A DNA stretch of 64,000 nt. Source: Hydrangea macrophylla (Eukaryota; Streptophyta; Magnoliopsida; Cornales; Hydrangeaceae). Numbering within the stretch: the stretch's first letter is position 1; each line of letters starts with the position of its first letter. Of the stretch, positions 47,987-59,705 are shown one piece after another. The stretch lies in contig CM066983.1 in NCBI GenBank assembly GCA_033977485.1, positions 110,451,580 to 110,515,579 on the forward strand, written 5' to 3'. The notes beneath the pieces are model-generated. The model made no database searches. It was not told the DNA's origin and worked only from the letters and a program-made list of their open reading frames with translations. The position numbers and the translations under genes are program-made.

Positions 47987-50900
47987 ATGGGGAGGAAAGG
48001 AAGCTGGTTTTCTTCTGTAAAGAAAGCTCTCAGCCCAGAATCCAAGGACAAGAAAGCCCAGGTTTTTTTTATTTTTTATTTTTTGGCTTTGAATATTGTA
48101 AATCTGAGATGGGTTTGTGATATCTATATTGTATAATCACCAGAAATCAGATAAACCAAAGAAGAAATGGTTTGGGAAGGAAAAATCTGTGATTTCCGGT
48201 TCCTTGCCTGTAGAAACTGTGACAGAGTCTCAGCCGCCACCGCCGCCGCCTCCTCCTCCAGAAGAGGTGAAATTGACCGAAGTCGAAAGTGAACAAACCA
48301 AACAGGCTTACTCTGTTGCAGTTGCCACAGCTGTGGCCGCTGAGGCTGCCGTTGCGGCTGCTCAGGCCGCGGCTGCAGAGGTTGTTCGACTCGCTTCAGT
48401 GGCTCATTTCACTGGAAAATCAAAGGAAGAAGTGGCAGCAATCAGGATTCAAACTGCATTTCGTGGATACCTCGTATGTATCTCCTCATATATCACTATA
48501 AAACGCACTTCCCTTTTCATTACTTTGGAGTTTTTATTGGGTGTTTTCGTATTTGATTCAGTTTATTGTCATTTCATGACATGATAGTCTCATGTTTATA
48601 TTAACTTTGATGAAATAATTTCAAATAAACCACGTGGAAGTTGTTTCCACGACTTCTATTTAGTTTGAGTATTGCACACACATTAGAACAGTTCCTAACT
48701 GCTTGAAATACATATTTGAATCACACTATAATCTTAGAAAAGGATTCCTAATGCAACATAATGAAAATACTTCAAAGGTTATATATTGTATATGCAATGT
48801 TATTAATTTTAATGTCCTCTTGTGGTTCGGACAGTTAGCATTCATCTCCTCTGGTGGCATTCCTCTTTTTCTTTCAGTAAGGTTGACGAAGTTTGCCTAT
48901 AATGCACGTTCTATATTTTATTGCTTCTTTGTACTTCTGATTATTACATTAAAAACACTATTTTCTCGTAGAAATATAGGAAAAATATATATTTATTGTC
49001 GTATTCCTGTGTCCTTAGATTAATGAATTTGCAAAGTCCCGACACTTGGACGAATACCCTAGTCCTTGTACCTTAGCTGTGATTGGCCAGGAGCTGTCTT
49101 GGGCAGCTTCTGGCCGCTAGAATTGAGGACCCATTTGGGGACTGCGGTGGCAACCGCAAATTCCACTGAAAAAGTCCCAATTATGCTGCATTTTAAATTT
49201 CCAGACAGTTTTGGAAGCTGCATTTGGAGAGCCAGTCCAAACAAGGCCAGAATTGCAAAAGTGGAAGTTGTTGCCAAATGACCCTTAGAAGGTTTAATAT
49301 ATTTAGCTGTGTGCGTTTTCCTACTTTTTCTTAGCATTAGATGAAATTGCATTGACTATAAAATAAACTCTGGGTGCTATCTGGGGTTGTTTTCAGGCCA
49401 GGAGGGCATTACGGGCTCTAAGAGGGCTTGTGAGGTTGAAATCACTAGTTGAGGGGCCCACTATCAAACGCCAGACTGCGAGCACTCTACGATGCATGCA
49501 AACTTTGGCGCGCGTGCACCACCAGATCCATTCTAGGAGGCTCAGGATGTTAGAAGAGAATCAAGCTCTCCAAAAACAGCTCCTACAGAAGCGTGCAAAA
49601 GAATTTGAGATGTTGCAAGTCGGTTAATTTCTTTATTTCCTTTCCATTCTTCAAAACTAGGGAGCTCGCCCTAAATTCAATTCAGCAACCTTTTCTTTTC
49701 TTTTATTTTTTGGTTAAGATTCTTGAGAACTATCAAGATGCATTGGTATTCTAAAAGCAACTCTCATGCAATTCAATTTTCTTGGTCAGTATGGAAATTT
49801 TGGCTCCGATTGGATTGCAGATTTAGAAGGTAAAAGAGAAGGGAAAGGAAAATGAGAAGGAAAACTATTTCTCTAGTGTTTTTCTCCATGCTTTAATTGC
49901 ATTGAGATTAATACTTTTAATATGTGGTGGGAACTCATGAAAAGAGGAAGGGAATGAGTCAAATGACTCGCAACATTCATATTTTCAATTATCTTTTCAC
50001 CCTATATTTTCTTCCTTCCTATTTTTCTCACTGTTTTCCTTGCTAACCAAACAAAGAAAAGTGTGTTCTTCAGGCGCTGTTTGGTTTGCGGATTTAGAGA
50101 AGGGAAAGGAAAACAAATAGGAAACCTATTTCCCTTGTGTTTTCGTCATTGCGATTTTTTTTGGCTAAATATTTAATTCGTATGTAAACAATCTTGCTAC
50201 ACTTTTAGTTTTATTTCTACTCCTTCCCTTTTATCTTAACACTATTGGATTTATGTTGTGACAGATGGGAGAGGGATGGGATGATAGTCTACAATCCAAG
50301 GAAAAGATTGAAGCAAACTTATTGAGCAAGTATGAAGCAACAATGAGAAGAGAGAGAGCACTTGCTTATTCATTCTCTCATCAGGTAACCTCTTCATCTC
50401 TCACCTTTTGTTATAATTTTCTTTCAACTGCTAGGATTAAGAATTGTAAAACCACATTTCATTCTCATCATTATAAATAAATTCAAGCTTGCATGAATAT
50501 TAATATAGATTTATTGTAACAAGAATTGGTGGAAAATTTTCCAACAAAGCCATTGTTCACATATGTTTTCTAGCACGTTGTATGAATTTGATAAAGATAC
50601 AAAGCGCTATATTCCAAAATGAAAATTGATTTTTTCTTCTTTTTATTAGTGAAATCTACATTAAAAAAAAAGTAAGGAAATTCCGTTGTACTTGCTGGTT
50701 CAAATAGTACAAGTTCAAAATAATTTCCTTTTCTTTTTGGAAATTAAAGTTTAAAAGATGTTATGTTTAGATATTTTAGATCATTTTGGGAATTGAAGGA
50801 AAGTTCATAGTTGGCAAAGAATGTTAGGCCTCGTTGAGCTTTGATTTGTTTTGTGATGATGGTTAAGAAAGTCATTGTTTGTACATGATTCTCAATATAT

Positions 50901-52087
50901 ATATAAATATATATGTATATATCTTATAGTCAAAGCATTTGTTCAAAAATAAACTGATCATTAAATTTTTGTAAGAAGGATCAAAACATAAACTCTTCAA
51001 TTCAAACCCACTATTAACCTACCGTCCTTGAATCCTAGCTCCGTAGTCTTGAAAATGTAATAGTAAAGCTAAATCTACCTAATACATCCTTATAAGCTCA
51101 AGCACTAGATCTCCAACTTATAGGAGGACCCTTATATAGTTGAAGTATTAAGGAGTCTATCAACATTCAACATTTTCAATGAACTTCAAAATTTTGTTGA
51201 TAGAAACTTGGAAGTTAATCCGTAATTCAAAATTTTGTAGGAAAAGATTACCCAAGTATGTATATTACTAAATGACAAGTAGGACCTACCAGATTAGGTT
51301 TTTTTAGAAGCTTGACGTAATACAATCAGCTCCTAGCCTCCTATACTCGAGAAACAGAATTATGCATCAATACATATCTGAGAATGCTACGGCTTCAAAG
51401 ATATACAAACTATAAGCCTTTTAAAATAATTGCTCAAATTCTAATGAACAGCAAACCTGGAAGAAGTCTGCAAGATCTGCAAATTTACTATTCATGGATC
51501 CAAACAATCCCCAGTGGGGATGGAGCTGGTTAGAGAGATTTATGGCAGCCCGGCCATGGGAGACCGGAAGCACTGCCGATAAAGAACTGAACAACAGCCT
51601 TGTCGTTCCCAATGGAGAAATCACCAAAGCTTATATTCGTCATCAACTCAATTCCGAGAAGGCTTCCCCTTCAACTCCTCCGTCTAAATCAGCTTCCTCC
51701 GCTGTAGCCCGAAAACTGAAGCCCGCAAGCCCAAGAGTGGGCCCAGATGATGATTCAAAGAGCATATTTAGTGTGGGGTCAGAGAGGAATCGGAGGCATA
51801 GCATGGGAGGGTCATCAGTGAGAGATGATGAGAGCATGGCAAGCTCTCCGTCGGTTCCGAGTTACATGGCAGCCACTCAGTCAGCAAAGGCCAAGTCAAG
51901 GATGCAAAGCCCGTTGGGTGTGGAGAACGGGACACCAGAACAGGTTTCGGTGGGGTCCGCAAAAAAGCGACTTTCTTTCCCGCCTTCGCCGGCTAGACCG
52001 AGGAGGCATTCAGGCCCACCCAAGGTCGAGGTTGGCTCCACTGTAGAGCACAATGAGAGAAATGGAGTTACTGCCCTGACCGGGTAG
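47987..52087 (+). CDS. IQD2: IQ67-domain calmodulin-binding protein, IQD2-like
   Basis: Five exons, 47987-48061, 48144-48473, 49397-49618, 50265-50384 and 51452-52087, all with phase-0 junctions, give 460 aa. The start MGRKGSWFSSVKKALSP is the normal IQD N-terminus. A polyproline run (about residues 57-64) and an Ala-rich stretch precede the IQ67 domain at about 120-186, with an IQ motif at AAIRIQTAFRGYL|ARRAL. The intron between codons 16 and 17 of the IQ67 domain is the family hallmark. SKYEATMRRERALAYSFSHQ, DPNNPQWGWSWLERFMAARPW and a C-terminal DUF4005 (DDESMASSPSVPSYM..) complete it. IQD proteins bind calmodulin and link calcium signals to microtubules or membranes. Introns 2 and 3 hold repeats. 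The frame is intact. Confidence 0.96.
49801..50150. repeat. Two MITE-like pieces in IQD2 intron 3
   Basis: GGATTGCAGATTTAGAAGG and GGTTTGCGGATTTAGAGAAGG each start a GGAAAGGAAAA-rich segment, similar to 10283-10472. Probably both ends of one element. Confidence 0.45.
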
Positions 52088-52496
52088 TAATTGAAATTGA
52101 AGATGAAGGGAAGAAAATAAGCTAATTGTGGTTTAAAGAGGTTACTTAAAGAATAATAGGAGGAACAAAGAAAGGTCATTTGATTTATGAATTTATTTCT
52201 AATTCTTATTTAATTTAGTTCTTCGAGGGTGTTGGTTTGGGGGTAAAATCAGTTTTCTTGGTGAGCCTTGTTATGAGGATTGCTTGTTATTGCCATTTTT
52301 TTTTTCTCTAGCTCACATTGTTAAGATTGTGAATCATGTGCAAAGAACCTGCATCTGGGATTTTATTATTTTCTTTTAAAGAGTGAATGCGAAACTTTAA
52401 TTCTTGGGATATGCAATAAACCTTCTTATCACAACGGTAAAAATGCTTTTTATATTACTGGGTGGTTTTGCTCGGTTCTAGTTTCCTGAGCTTTGT

Positions 52497-52667
52497 GGAG
52501 TGTATTTTTGCTCACTCATTGCTCCACCCCCATTGGATGAGCATGTGGAATTCACCACTTTCTATCATTTATTTATACCCATTTTGTGCTTGAAAAAAGT
52601 TGTGGGTTTCACATGCTCACCCAAATGAGGGTGTTTGGGTGAGCAATGAGTAAGCAAAAATACACCC
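52497..52667. mobile_element. hAT-type MITE downstream of the IQD2-like gene
   Basis: Ends GGAGTGTATTTTTGCTCACT and the inverse of GTAAGCAAAAATACACCC are nearly identical over 27 bp. The 8 bp AGCTTTGT flanks both sides exactly (52489-52496 and 52668-52675). 171 bp, non-coding, about 410 bp after the stop codon and possibly within or close to the 3' UTR. Confidence 0.88.
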
Positions 52668-52778
52668 AGCTTTGTTAGCTTATCCCAATTGCATCTTGTC
52701 TAGTGGCAAGACTAGGCTAATTAACAGCCCAGTCATGGCGCAAAAGTCCTAATTATTGAGTTATTAAAGTGGCTTAAT

Positions 52779-53010
52779 TTTTTTTTTTTTTTTTTTTTTT
52801 ATACTTTCTTGGATTTGAACTGGATACGCACACACCTATACACACCCCAATCCAACCTCAAGTCCCTCAATCGTCCACAACAAATTCCAACAAGTGCTAT
52901 TCATTCCGACTTAAGCATACAACAAAGGGGTAAGCAATTAAATCCCTAAAGTCGCTTAATTTTAGTAGTGCACAAATTTGAATCTCTTATACATTATGCA
53001 CTTATTGATC
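52779..53010 (-). mobile_element. Degenerate SINE, same family as 46286-46530
   Basis: Read on the minus strand: AAGTCGGAATGAATAGCACTT, TTGTTGTGGACGATTGAGGG, GGGGTGTGTATAGGTGTG and TATCCAGTTCAAATCC, ending in a long A run. Order and phrases match the + strand SINE. The tRNA-like head is decayed (AGATTCAAATT for box B). Confidence 0.65.
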
Positions 53011-54190
53011 AAATCTAGAACAGCCTTAGGGTGACTTGAAACTTTTTGTAACAAAATAATCACAAGACACCGAATTATCATTTATAGAATGGACGCAACA
53101 AAATATAATATAAAGTGAATTTGACCTTAAAAGAAGGAAACTATAGTCTCATTTGTTGGAGAATTTTTTAAAACAAGGGACAAAGAGAAAATGATATTGA
53201 ACATTTGATTTGTAGCCGTACGATCGAGATTGTCGAAGAACTTAGTGCGTGCGAGAAACACTAAATAATTTCTTTCCCATGTATATATGTTAATATATAG
53301 AGTTGGACAAATCAATTGTCAAATGTCTTTTCACGAAAAGGTATTACTTAAACAATTGATAATTTCTTTCCCATGTATATTTATATAATAAGATAGAGTG
53401 TTGTGAGTCCCTTTCAAGTTAGCAACTTTTAATTTTGATTATTGAGACAAGGTTAGATATTTCAGACCGTCGGATTGATTGTCCACCAAAAATAGTTAAT
53501 CCCATTAAATATTGCATTGTATCCTATTAAAACTCTAAATTAAAAAGGATTTCCCTAAATTAATTTGAATTTGAATAAATACATGTCAATATCCAAATTG
53601 TCACCTTCAGTAAATACAAAACACAAATCTTGGGTAAAACTAAATCATTAGACTGTTTATTTTTTTAGCAAAAAAGGAATTCCCTAAATTAATTTGAATT
53701 TGAATATATACATATCTAATAGTAAATACAAAACACAAATCTTGGGAGATAAACTAAATCAGTGGACTGATTTTTTCAAAATAGAATTATTGGAATATAA
53801 ACTTCCCATATCATACATACATTCATAGAGTTTATTTTTTTTATCGGTTTTTCTTTTTTCCTTTCCATGACTCTGATAAAATGACTTTCATAAAACTAAT
53901 CAAACTGATATAATATGAGTAAAAAATCACATAAAGTTGAAGTTTAGGAAGTGGGTTTTAATAATGGATTTCATAATTCAAGTCTCAAGAAATGTATTCT
54001 CACTTGCACTTTTTTTTAAAATCTAAGAAGCGTATTTGTTATATTCTATTGTCTATCTAGAAAATGGGTTTTCCAGCACTATGGTTGTAAATTTTGCTAT
54101 CAGTTTGATTAGTTCCATCCTTTTTATAGGTCATTTGATTAGTTCTATCAGTTTGATATAGTCTATAGGGCTAATTAGTGAAATGAGTAA
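53011..54190. other. AT-rich intergenic DNA
   Basis: A phrase TTCCCTAAATTAATTTGAATTTGAATA..ACAAATCTTGGG occurs twice (about 53553-53640 and 53680-53745), a small local duplication. Nothing else identified. Confidence 0.5.
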
Positions 54191-55087
54191 TGCTGCTTCC
54201 CAAATATGGGCTAATTATAAACAATCACAAAAGTTTTGCTTTCCTTTTCTATTGCCGATGACACGATCTGCATGATTGATAACTTGTTCCATGCGACGGA
54301 TGAAAACTCCAACCATTCCTGTTGGATCTATCTCAGGAGGTACTACATCAGATACTCCATTCAGCTGGCCCTGGTTTCCTCGAGTCGTCCTAACCATAAC
54401 GAGTGCTGGTAGGGTTCAGTGTCGCTACCTAAAATGAAAAACTATTCGGTCAGACGCATTCTATCTTACAGCTCAGGCAAAAGCATGCGGTAACAAATAG
54501 TACCACTATATAACACGATCACATCAAGTAATACGAATACCTCACATAAATAGTAATATTAACCACAAGGTCAGTCTATCTACCAAGTGTACTCTAATAT
54601 ATCTATGCTCAAGACGAGACTACGACTTCTACGCACAACGTCAAATCTTAAACATTCTATTTCTATTCTCAGGTTTCAAACTACAAGTACTGTTCAGCTA
54701 ACATGTGAGTCCACTCAACTAACATGTGGCTCAAGGTAACAGGATAATCTTATCCTTATCCTCTTTCTATTTCTAGGACATACTGACTGTTCCGACATCG
54801 CTCAGGAATTCGTCAGCGTCTAACATCCAACGGCTCTATATTTAGGATCTCCACCACCACAACTAACTCTCGATGCCTGTTCTCCGCGAACTCAGCTATC
54901 CAAATTCTTATTGGTTCCAACAGTTACTACCTTCCAAAGAAACATCCTCAGACAGATCCTTCTAACCTCTTATCAGCGTGACAAGATAACAGTTCTATCT
55001 CATCTCAGCTAATCTTCATGCTACCGATATTATCTTAGAATTCGGGTTCTAACACCAAAGACAAGCGGTTAACAACTGAAAACCTAG

Positions 55088-55099
55088 GCTCTGATACCA
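55088..55099 (-). other. Primer binding site (initiator-Met tRNA)
   Basis: On the minus strand TGGTATCAGAGC lies seven bases beyond the LTR end, the standard plant LTR-retrotransposon PBS. It fixes the orientation of the element. Confidence 0.85.
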
Positions 55100-55974
55100 A
55101 AAATCCTGTCACGCCCCGGAGCAGCATAAATAGAGAAAAATAAATTTCCTTTATGGGTCCATAGGGAATGACGGGTGAATAACCGCATTGTCATCTAATC
55201 AAACCAACAAACACCACGATAGGGAGGATGCTATTCATAGAACATAACTTATTAACATAATCAGAGGCTACAGCGGAAACTATAAAAGGTATGAAAGCAA
55301 CAGATGCCCAAGTACCAATTATAAAAGTCTACTAAAACTATTACAACAGCTGGCTTATAGTCTCAGGACTATAACAATACTAACAGCAATACAAAAGATA
55401 TACCAACTAACTATTACAAGCAGCACGTCTTCTTCTCCAAGCCTTCAGCTCCAAGACCGGCAGAACATCAGTCTCCCGTCCTCAAGTCCTGCCAAGCTCT
55501 AGACATTGGAATGTCCAGGGCATAAACGCCATCAGCTTCGAATACAAAGCTGAGTGAGTACATTAAACAACACTCCTCACCGCTATTGTTTAGCATCTTA
55601 AAATGCGGTTAATCTCTTATCAATGACGTCACTCACGGACATAGCAGAGGTCTCATTAAACTATGCATGAATTCAACGATAACAGGAATCATATTAAATG
55701 AACTCAATAATAAAGATCATGGTATAAATATCTCATCACGTATTCACCAAATCCATGCATGTAACCCATGCAACCACCCATGCATATACCTTTACGTCGG
55801 GACACTGGATCCACGACTGAACCATCTTCTTACTAGCCATTCTCATATCCATATCCATCTCTGTATCTGTACGTTGATACCATAATCCAAATCCGTATCC
55901 ATACATAGATACCATAATACCAATCGGAATCACCCGACTAGGCAGTAGGTCCTACAATCCCTTGATAGGGTTAC

Positions 55975-56160
55975 CGGTCGTCTACACGGTACCACCTATC
56001 TGTAAACGATGGAAGCGGCACAACGGACGTCTTCTACGCTGTGTATATCCTCACTGGTCGTCTACACAGCTGAGAATACATTAGAGCACTAGCCGGACGT
56101 CTTCAACGGTACACTGGACGTCTTCAACAGTGCATACGCATCACTGGACGTCTTCAACAG
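55975..56160. repeat. GGWCGTCTWCNAC short repeat array in LTR
   Basis: GGTCGTCTACAC or GGACGTCTTCAAC-like units begin near 55977, 56025, 56057, 56094, 56117 and 56145. Spacing is irregular (about 21-48 bp). Several units contain the palindrome GACGTC. Confidence 0.7.
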
Positions 56161-56640
56161 CGAGAGGCGCACTAGGAACTCTAACCATCCCACGTCCACC
56201 CGGCTCGTCAGCCGTTGATCCCACGGATCCAAAGTACCAATATCTCATTATTCCACATTGAAGCACATATCCCATTTCTCATCATATTCTCTTGTCTCGT
56301 CATAATACTATCCCATTTCTCATCAGATTCTCTTGTCTCTTTATAACACTATCCCATGCATGCTGACCACATGTTGTGAAATGCTCATATACTAAGTACA
56401 GGAAATGCCACATGCTCTGTATTAATCAAATCTACTCATTTTTGATTATTAGCATGCTGTCGTGTTCCATTCTACTATTCAGTTCAGCAATATTATCATG
56501 TAACAGTTAAACAATTCATCTCATAACAGTGTTGCACTATCTCTTAAATTAACAATATCGCATAATAAAAGCATGGATCAACATTTAATCAACTAAACAG
56601 TTCATATTATAATCAACAGGAAATAAACATGTTCTGCAAG

Positions 56641-56808
56641 GTTCGATCGATTGAGGTCCTCTCGATCGATTGAAGTCAAACGAAGTTCGATTGATCGAAG
56701 TCATTTCGATCGCTCGAGGAAAAGTCGTTTCGATCGATCGAAGTTCCTTCGATCGATTGAGGAAGCGGTAAGTTCGATCGATCGAGAATAGTTCGATCGC
56801 TCGAACAT
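56641..56808. repeat. CGATCG palindrome pairs, cluster 1
   Basis: Four pairs of TTCGATCGATCGAA-like sites with cores at 56644/56663, 56688/56707, 56731/56750 and 56775/56794. Every pair is spaced exactly 19 bp, with a variable 5 bp spacer between the 14 bp sites. Confidence 0.93.
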
Positions 56809-57277
56809 CATCTTCTACCCAGAAACTTGGCAGCGACGAACAAAGATCTCGGGGTCACAATATAAATGTTCTAAACAGCATATAACACCCTAGAATCATT
56901 CTTCGAGTGAGTTAATGAACTCACCTCTCTCCGGTGGTCCGGTGGCGGCGTTCCGAGCTTGACGGCGACGGCTATGGTGAGCTCGTTCTCTCTCTCCTTC
57001 TTCTCTTTCTCTCCTCTTCTCCTCTCTGTCTCTATTCTCCTCTTCTTCTGCTCCTCTTCTTGTTCTCTTCTTCTTTTTCTCTGCCCAAGCACATATATAT
57101 ATATATCACACACACACATACGGTTACATATATATATATATATGGAACACACATACACACACAAGCTCTCTCTCTCTCTAACTCTAAACTGCCAAACACC
57201 ACACACACACAAAACACACGTATATATATAGGGAAACAAGAAGGGCAGGTGGCAACCACGTAAACTGAAAATACAAC

Positions 57278-57475
57278 GTTCGATCGATCGAAGTGAGTTC
57301 GATCGATTGAGAACAGGTCGGTTAAGGTTCGATCGATTGAAAGAAGTTCAATCGCTCGGGAAAGGGTACACATCAAAGAATCAGGTCGGCAGAGATTCGA
57401 TCGCTCGAAGTATGTTCGATCGATTGAAAAAGCACAATGTTCGATCGATCGAAGTGAGTTCGATTGCTCGAGAAA
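57278..57475. repeat. CGATCG palindrome pairs, cluster 2
   Basis: Four more pairs, cores at 57281/57300, 57330/57349, 57398/57417 and 57442/57461, again exactly 19 bp apart. They lie near the 5' end of the minus-oriented LTR. Confidence 0.93.
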
Positions 57476-57553
57476 GATTCTTCACCAAGGTTTCACACAA
57501 GCATACAGGGTCTTATTTATATAACCATGCATCCGAAAATACAGGGTATTACA

Positions 57554-59705
57554 GATAATTCTAGGGCTGTCTTCAATAGTGCATTTTGCAGCCAGTGATT
57601 ACTTCATAGTATCTTGAATACAAACTCGCGAAATACCCAGTTGCACACCAATTACAATATCTGTTGGGGGCGAATATTGTATTTAGGAAAGTGTCTAGTA
57701 CACAGCTTTGAAAATCTATTTGGTGACTTTTTGAAGAATTTCCGTCAACCGGAGGACTCGTTATTTTCAACAATCTAAATACAATATTTTACTAATGGTG
57801 GATACTTCTTCAGCAAAGTCACTTCATCAAATGACCGAAAGGTTCGTGAAATTGGACCATTTTGATTGTGGTAAATTTCTTCGTTGGTAAAGGAAATTAC
57901 ATTTTCTACTCACCACTTTGAAGATAGTGTATGATCTCAAAGAGAACAAATCCGTGGAATGATAAAACGAGACGGTGGCTCAAGCAAGGGAACTCGCTAA
58001 ATGGGAGACGAATGACTACCTTTGTCGCGGTCACATACTAAATGTTATGGCTGACTCTCTTTTTGATCTCTACCAAAACGTGGGCTCTGCAAAGAAACTT
58101 TGGGACAATTTGGAGGCAAAATATCTTGCGGAGGACGCGATAAGTAAGAAATTTTTAATTGGTCAATTTCTTAATTATGAAATGGTTGATAATAAGTTGA
58201 TCATTGATCAATTTCATAAGATTCAACGTATTCTTAACCATTGCAAACTTAAGAAATTAAATATGGATGAAGATGTTATAGTTTCTGCAATTATTGAAAA
58301 ACTTCCTCCATCTTGGAAAGACTATAAGAAAAGTCTTAAACACAGAAAAAAGGGACATATCACTCGAGGAATTGGAGACTCATCTCAAAATTGAGCAAGA
58401 TTCTCAAATTCGAGATGGTAATGAGGAGCAAGATAAAAATGCTTCTAAGGTCCATGTGGTGGAGGGAAAGGAGCATAAACAGCCCCATTATAATGCTCAC
58501 CAAGGGGGAAATAATAATAAGAGGAAAAAAAATTTAATGACTCTCAAAACAAGAAGAAAAAGGGTATTTGCTACTATTGCAACAAGTCGGGCCACTTTAA
58601 GAAGGACTGTCGCTTATTCAAAATGAAGCAACAAAGAGCACCAAATTCGAAAGAAAAATTCGCAGCGGTAATATCTGAGGTTAATCTCCTTGAAGACGAT
58701 GGTGCTTGGTGGATAGACTCAGGTGCCACAAGACACGGATGCAAGGACAAAGCTATGTTTTCTGCCTATGAACCTGTCAAAGATGGAACCGTTCTCTACA
58801 TGGGAAACTCCTCCACTACAGCGGTCAAAGGCAAAGGGACAGTGGATCTAGAATTCACTTCCAGAAAAGTCCTCAGCATCACAAATATCTATTATCCCTG
58901 AAGAGAGAAAGAACTTTGTTTTTGGAAACCTGCGTAATAAGCATGGTTTCAAACTTGTATTTGAGGCAGACAAATTTATTCTGTCTAAGAGTGGTACCTT
59001 TGTAGGCAAATGTTATATGTATGAGGGCATGTTTAAGCTCAATATTATTAATAAAATGAATGTTTCTGCTTATATGGTTGATTGTCTTTCTTTATGGCAA
59101 AATCGTTTAGGACATGTTAATACTAAGAAAATGGATAACATGGTTAAATTGAATTTAATTCCTAGATATGAAAATGATATGAATGAAAAATATAAAGTAT
59201 GCATGCAAACCAAAATAACTAAAATTCCATTTCCAGCAATTGAAAGATCTTCTTCTTTGTTGCAATTAATACATATTGATGCATGTGATATGCATAGTAC
59301 TCCTACTAGAGGTGGTAAAAAGTACTTTGTTACGTTTATTGATGACTTCTTTAAATATTGTCATGTTTATCTTATGAATACTAAGGATAAAGTTCTAGAT
59401 AAATTTATTATTTATAAAAATGAAGTAGAAAATCAATGTGATACTAAAATAAAATGTCTTAGATCTGATAGGGGTGGTGAATATCACTTTCCTAAATATT
59501 GTGAGGATGTTGGTATCATACATGAACTCACTGCACCTTATACACCACAACAGAATGTAGTAGCAGTAAGGAAAAATAGAACAATGACTGAAATAGTTAA
59601 TGTTATGCTTTCTTATTCCGGTTTAGGCAAAGGTTTTTGGGGTGAGGCTATGTTAACTGCATGTTATATTTTGATTAGATTCCTTCTAAAAAACTAAAAG
59701 AAACA
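57554..59705 (+). mobile_element. Decayed Copia retrotransposon, internal region part 1
   Basis: A leader (57554-57794) is followed by a broken polyprotein: gag from the ATG at 57795 with an early stop, a UBN2-type gag region (57975-58394), a CCHC zinc knuckle out of frame (58569-58610), the aspartic protease DSGA site (58716-58727), a GAG-pre-integrase region (59080-59160) and an integrase core (about 59260-59690) with SDRGGE. Several stops and frameshifts break it. The left end abuts the Gypsy LTR and the right end is cut by the LTR at 59706. Reverse transcriptase is not in the window. Confidence 0.88.

Larger units (their letters stand above)
54191..57553 (-). mobile_element. Truncated Gypsy-type LTR retrotransposon, 5' end
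   Basis: On the minus strand the LTR spans 57553-55107 (2447 bp; starts TGTAATACCC, ends GGGGCGTGACA). Two bases-scale features follow at once: TGGTATCAGAGC, complementary to initiator-Met tRNA (55099-55088), then about 690 bp of leader and a gag start at 54397 (MVRTTRGNQ..) open for 60 codons before degrading near 54215. The rest of the element is missing. The LTR contains a minisatellite (55975-56160) and two clusters of CGATCG palindrome pairs. The gag phrase and PBS fit Gypsy; lineage is not determined. Confidence 0.8.

Noticed and set aside
56871..57263. Overlapping frames of 90-122 codons on both strands
   Set aside because: They arise from CT, AC and TA microsatellites inside the Gypsy LTR.
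56641..57475. CRISPR-like array (short palindromic repeats with spacers)
   Set aside because: Plant nuclear context, repeats only 14 bp, spacers of 5 bp, and location in an LTR. The resemblance is superficial.
58569..59697. Intact Copia element able to move
   Set aside because: Several stops and frameshifts, two insertions, and no reverse transcriptase in the window.
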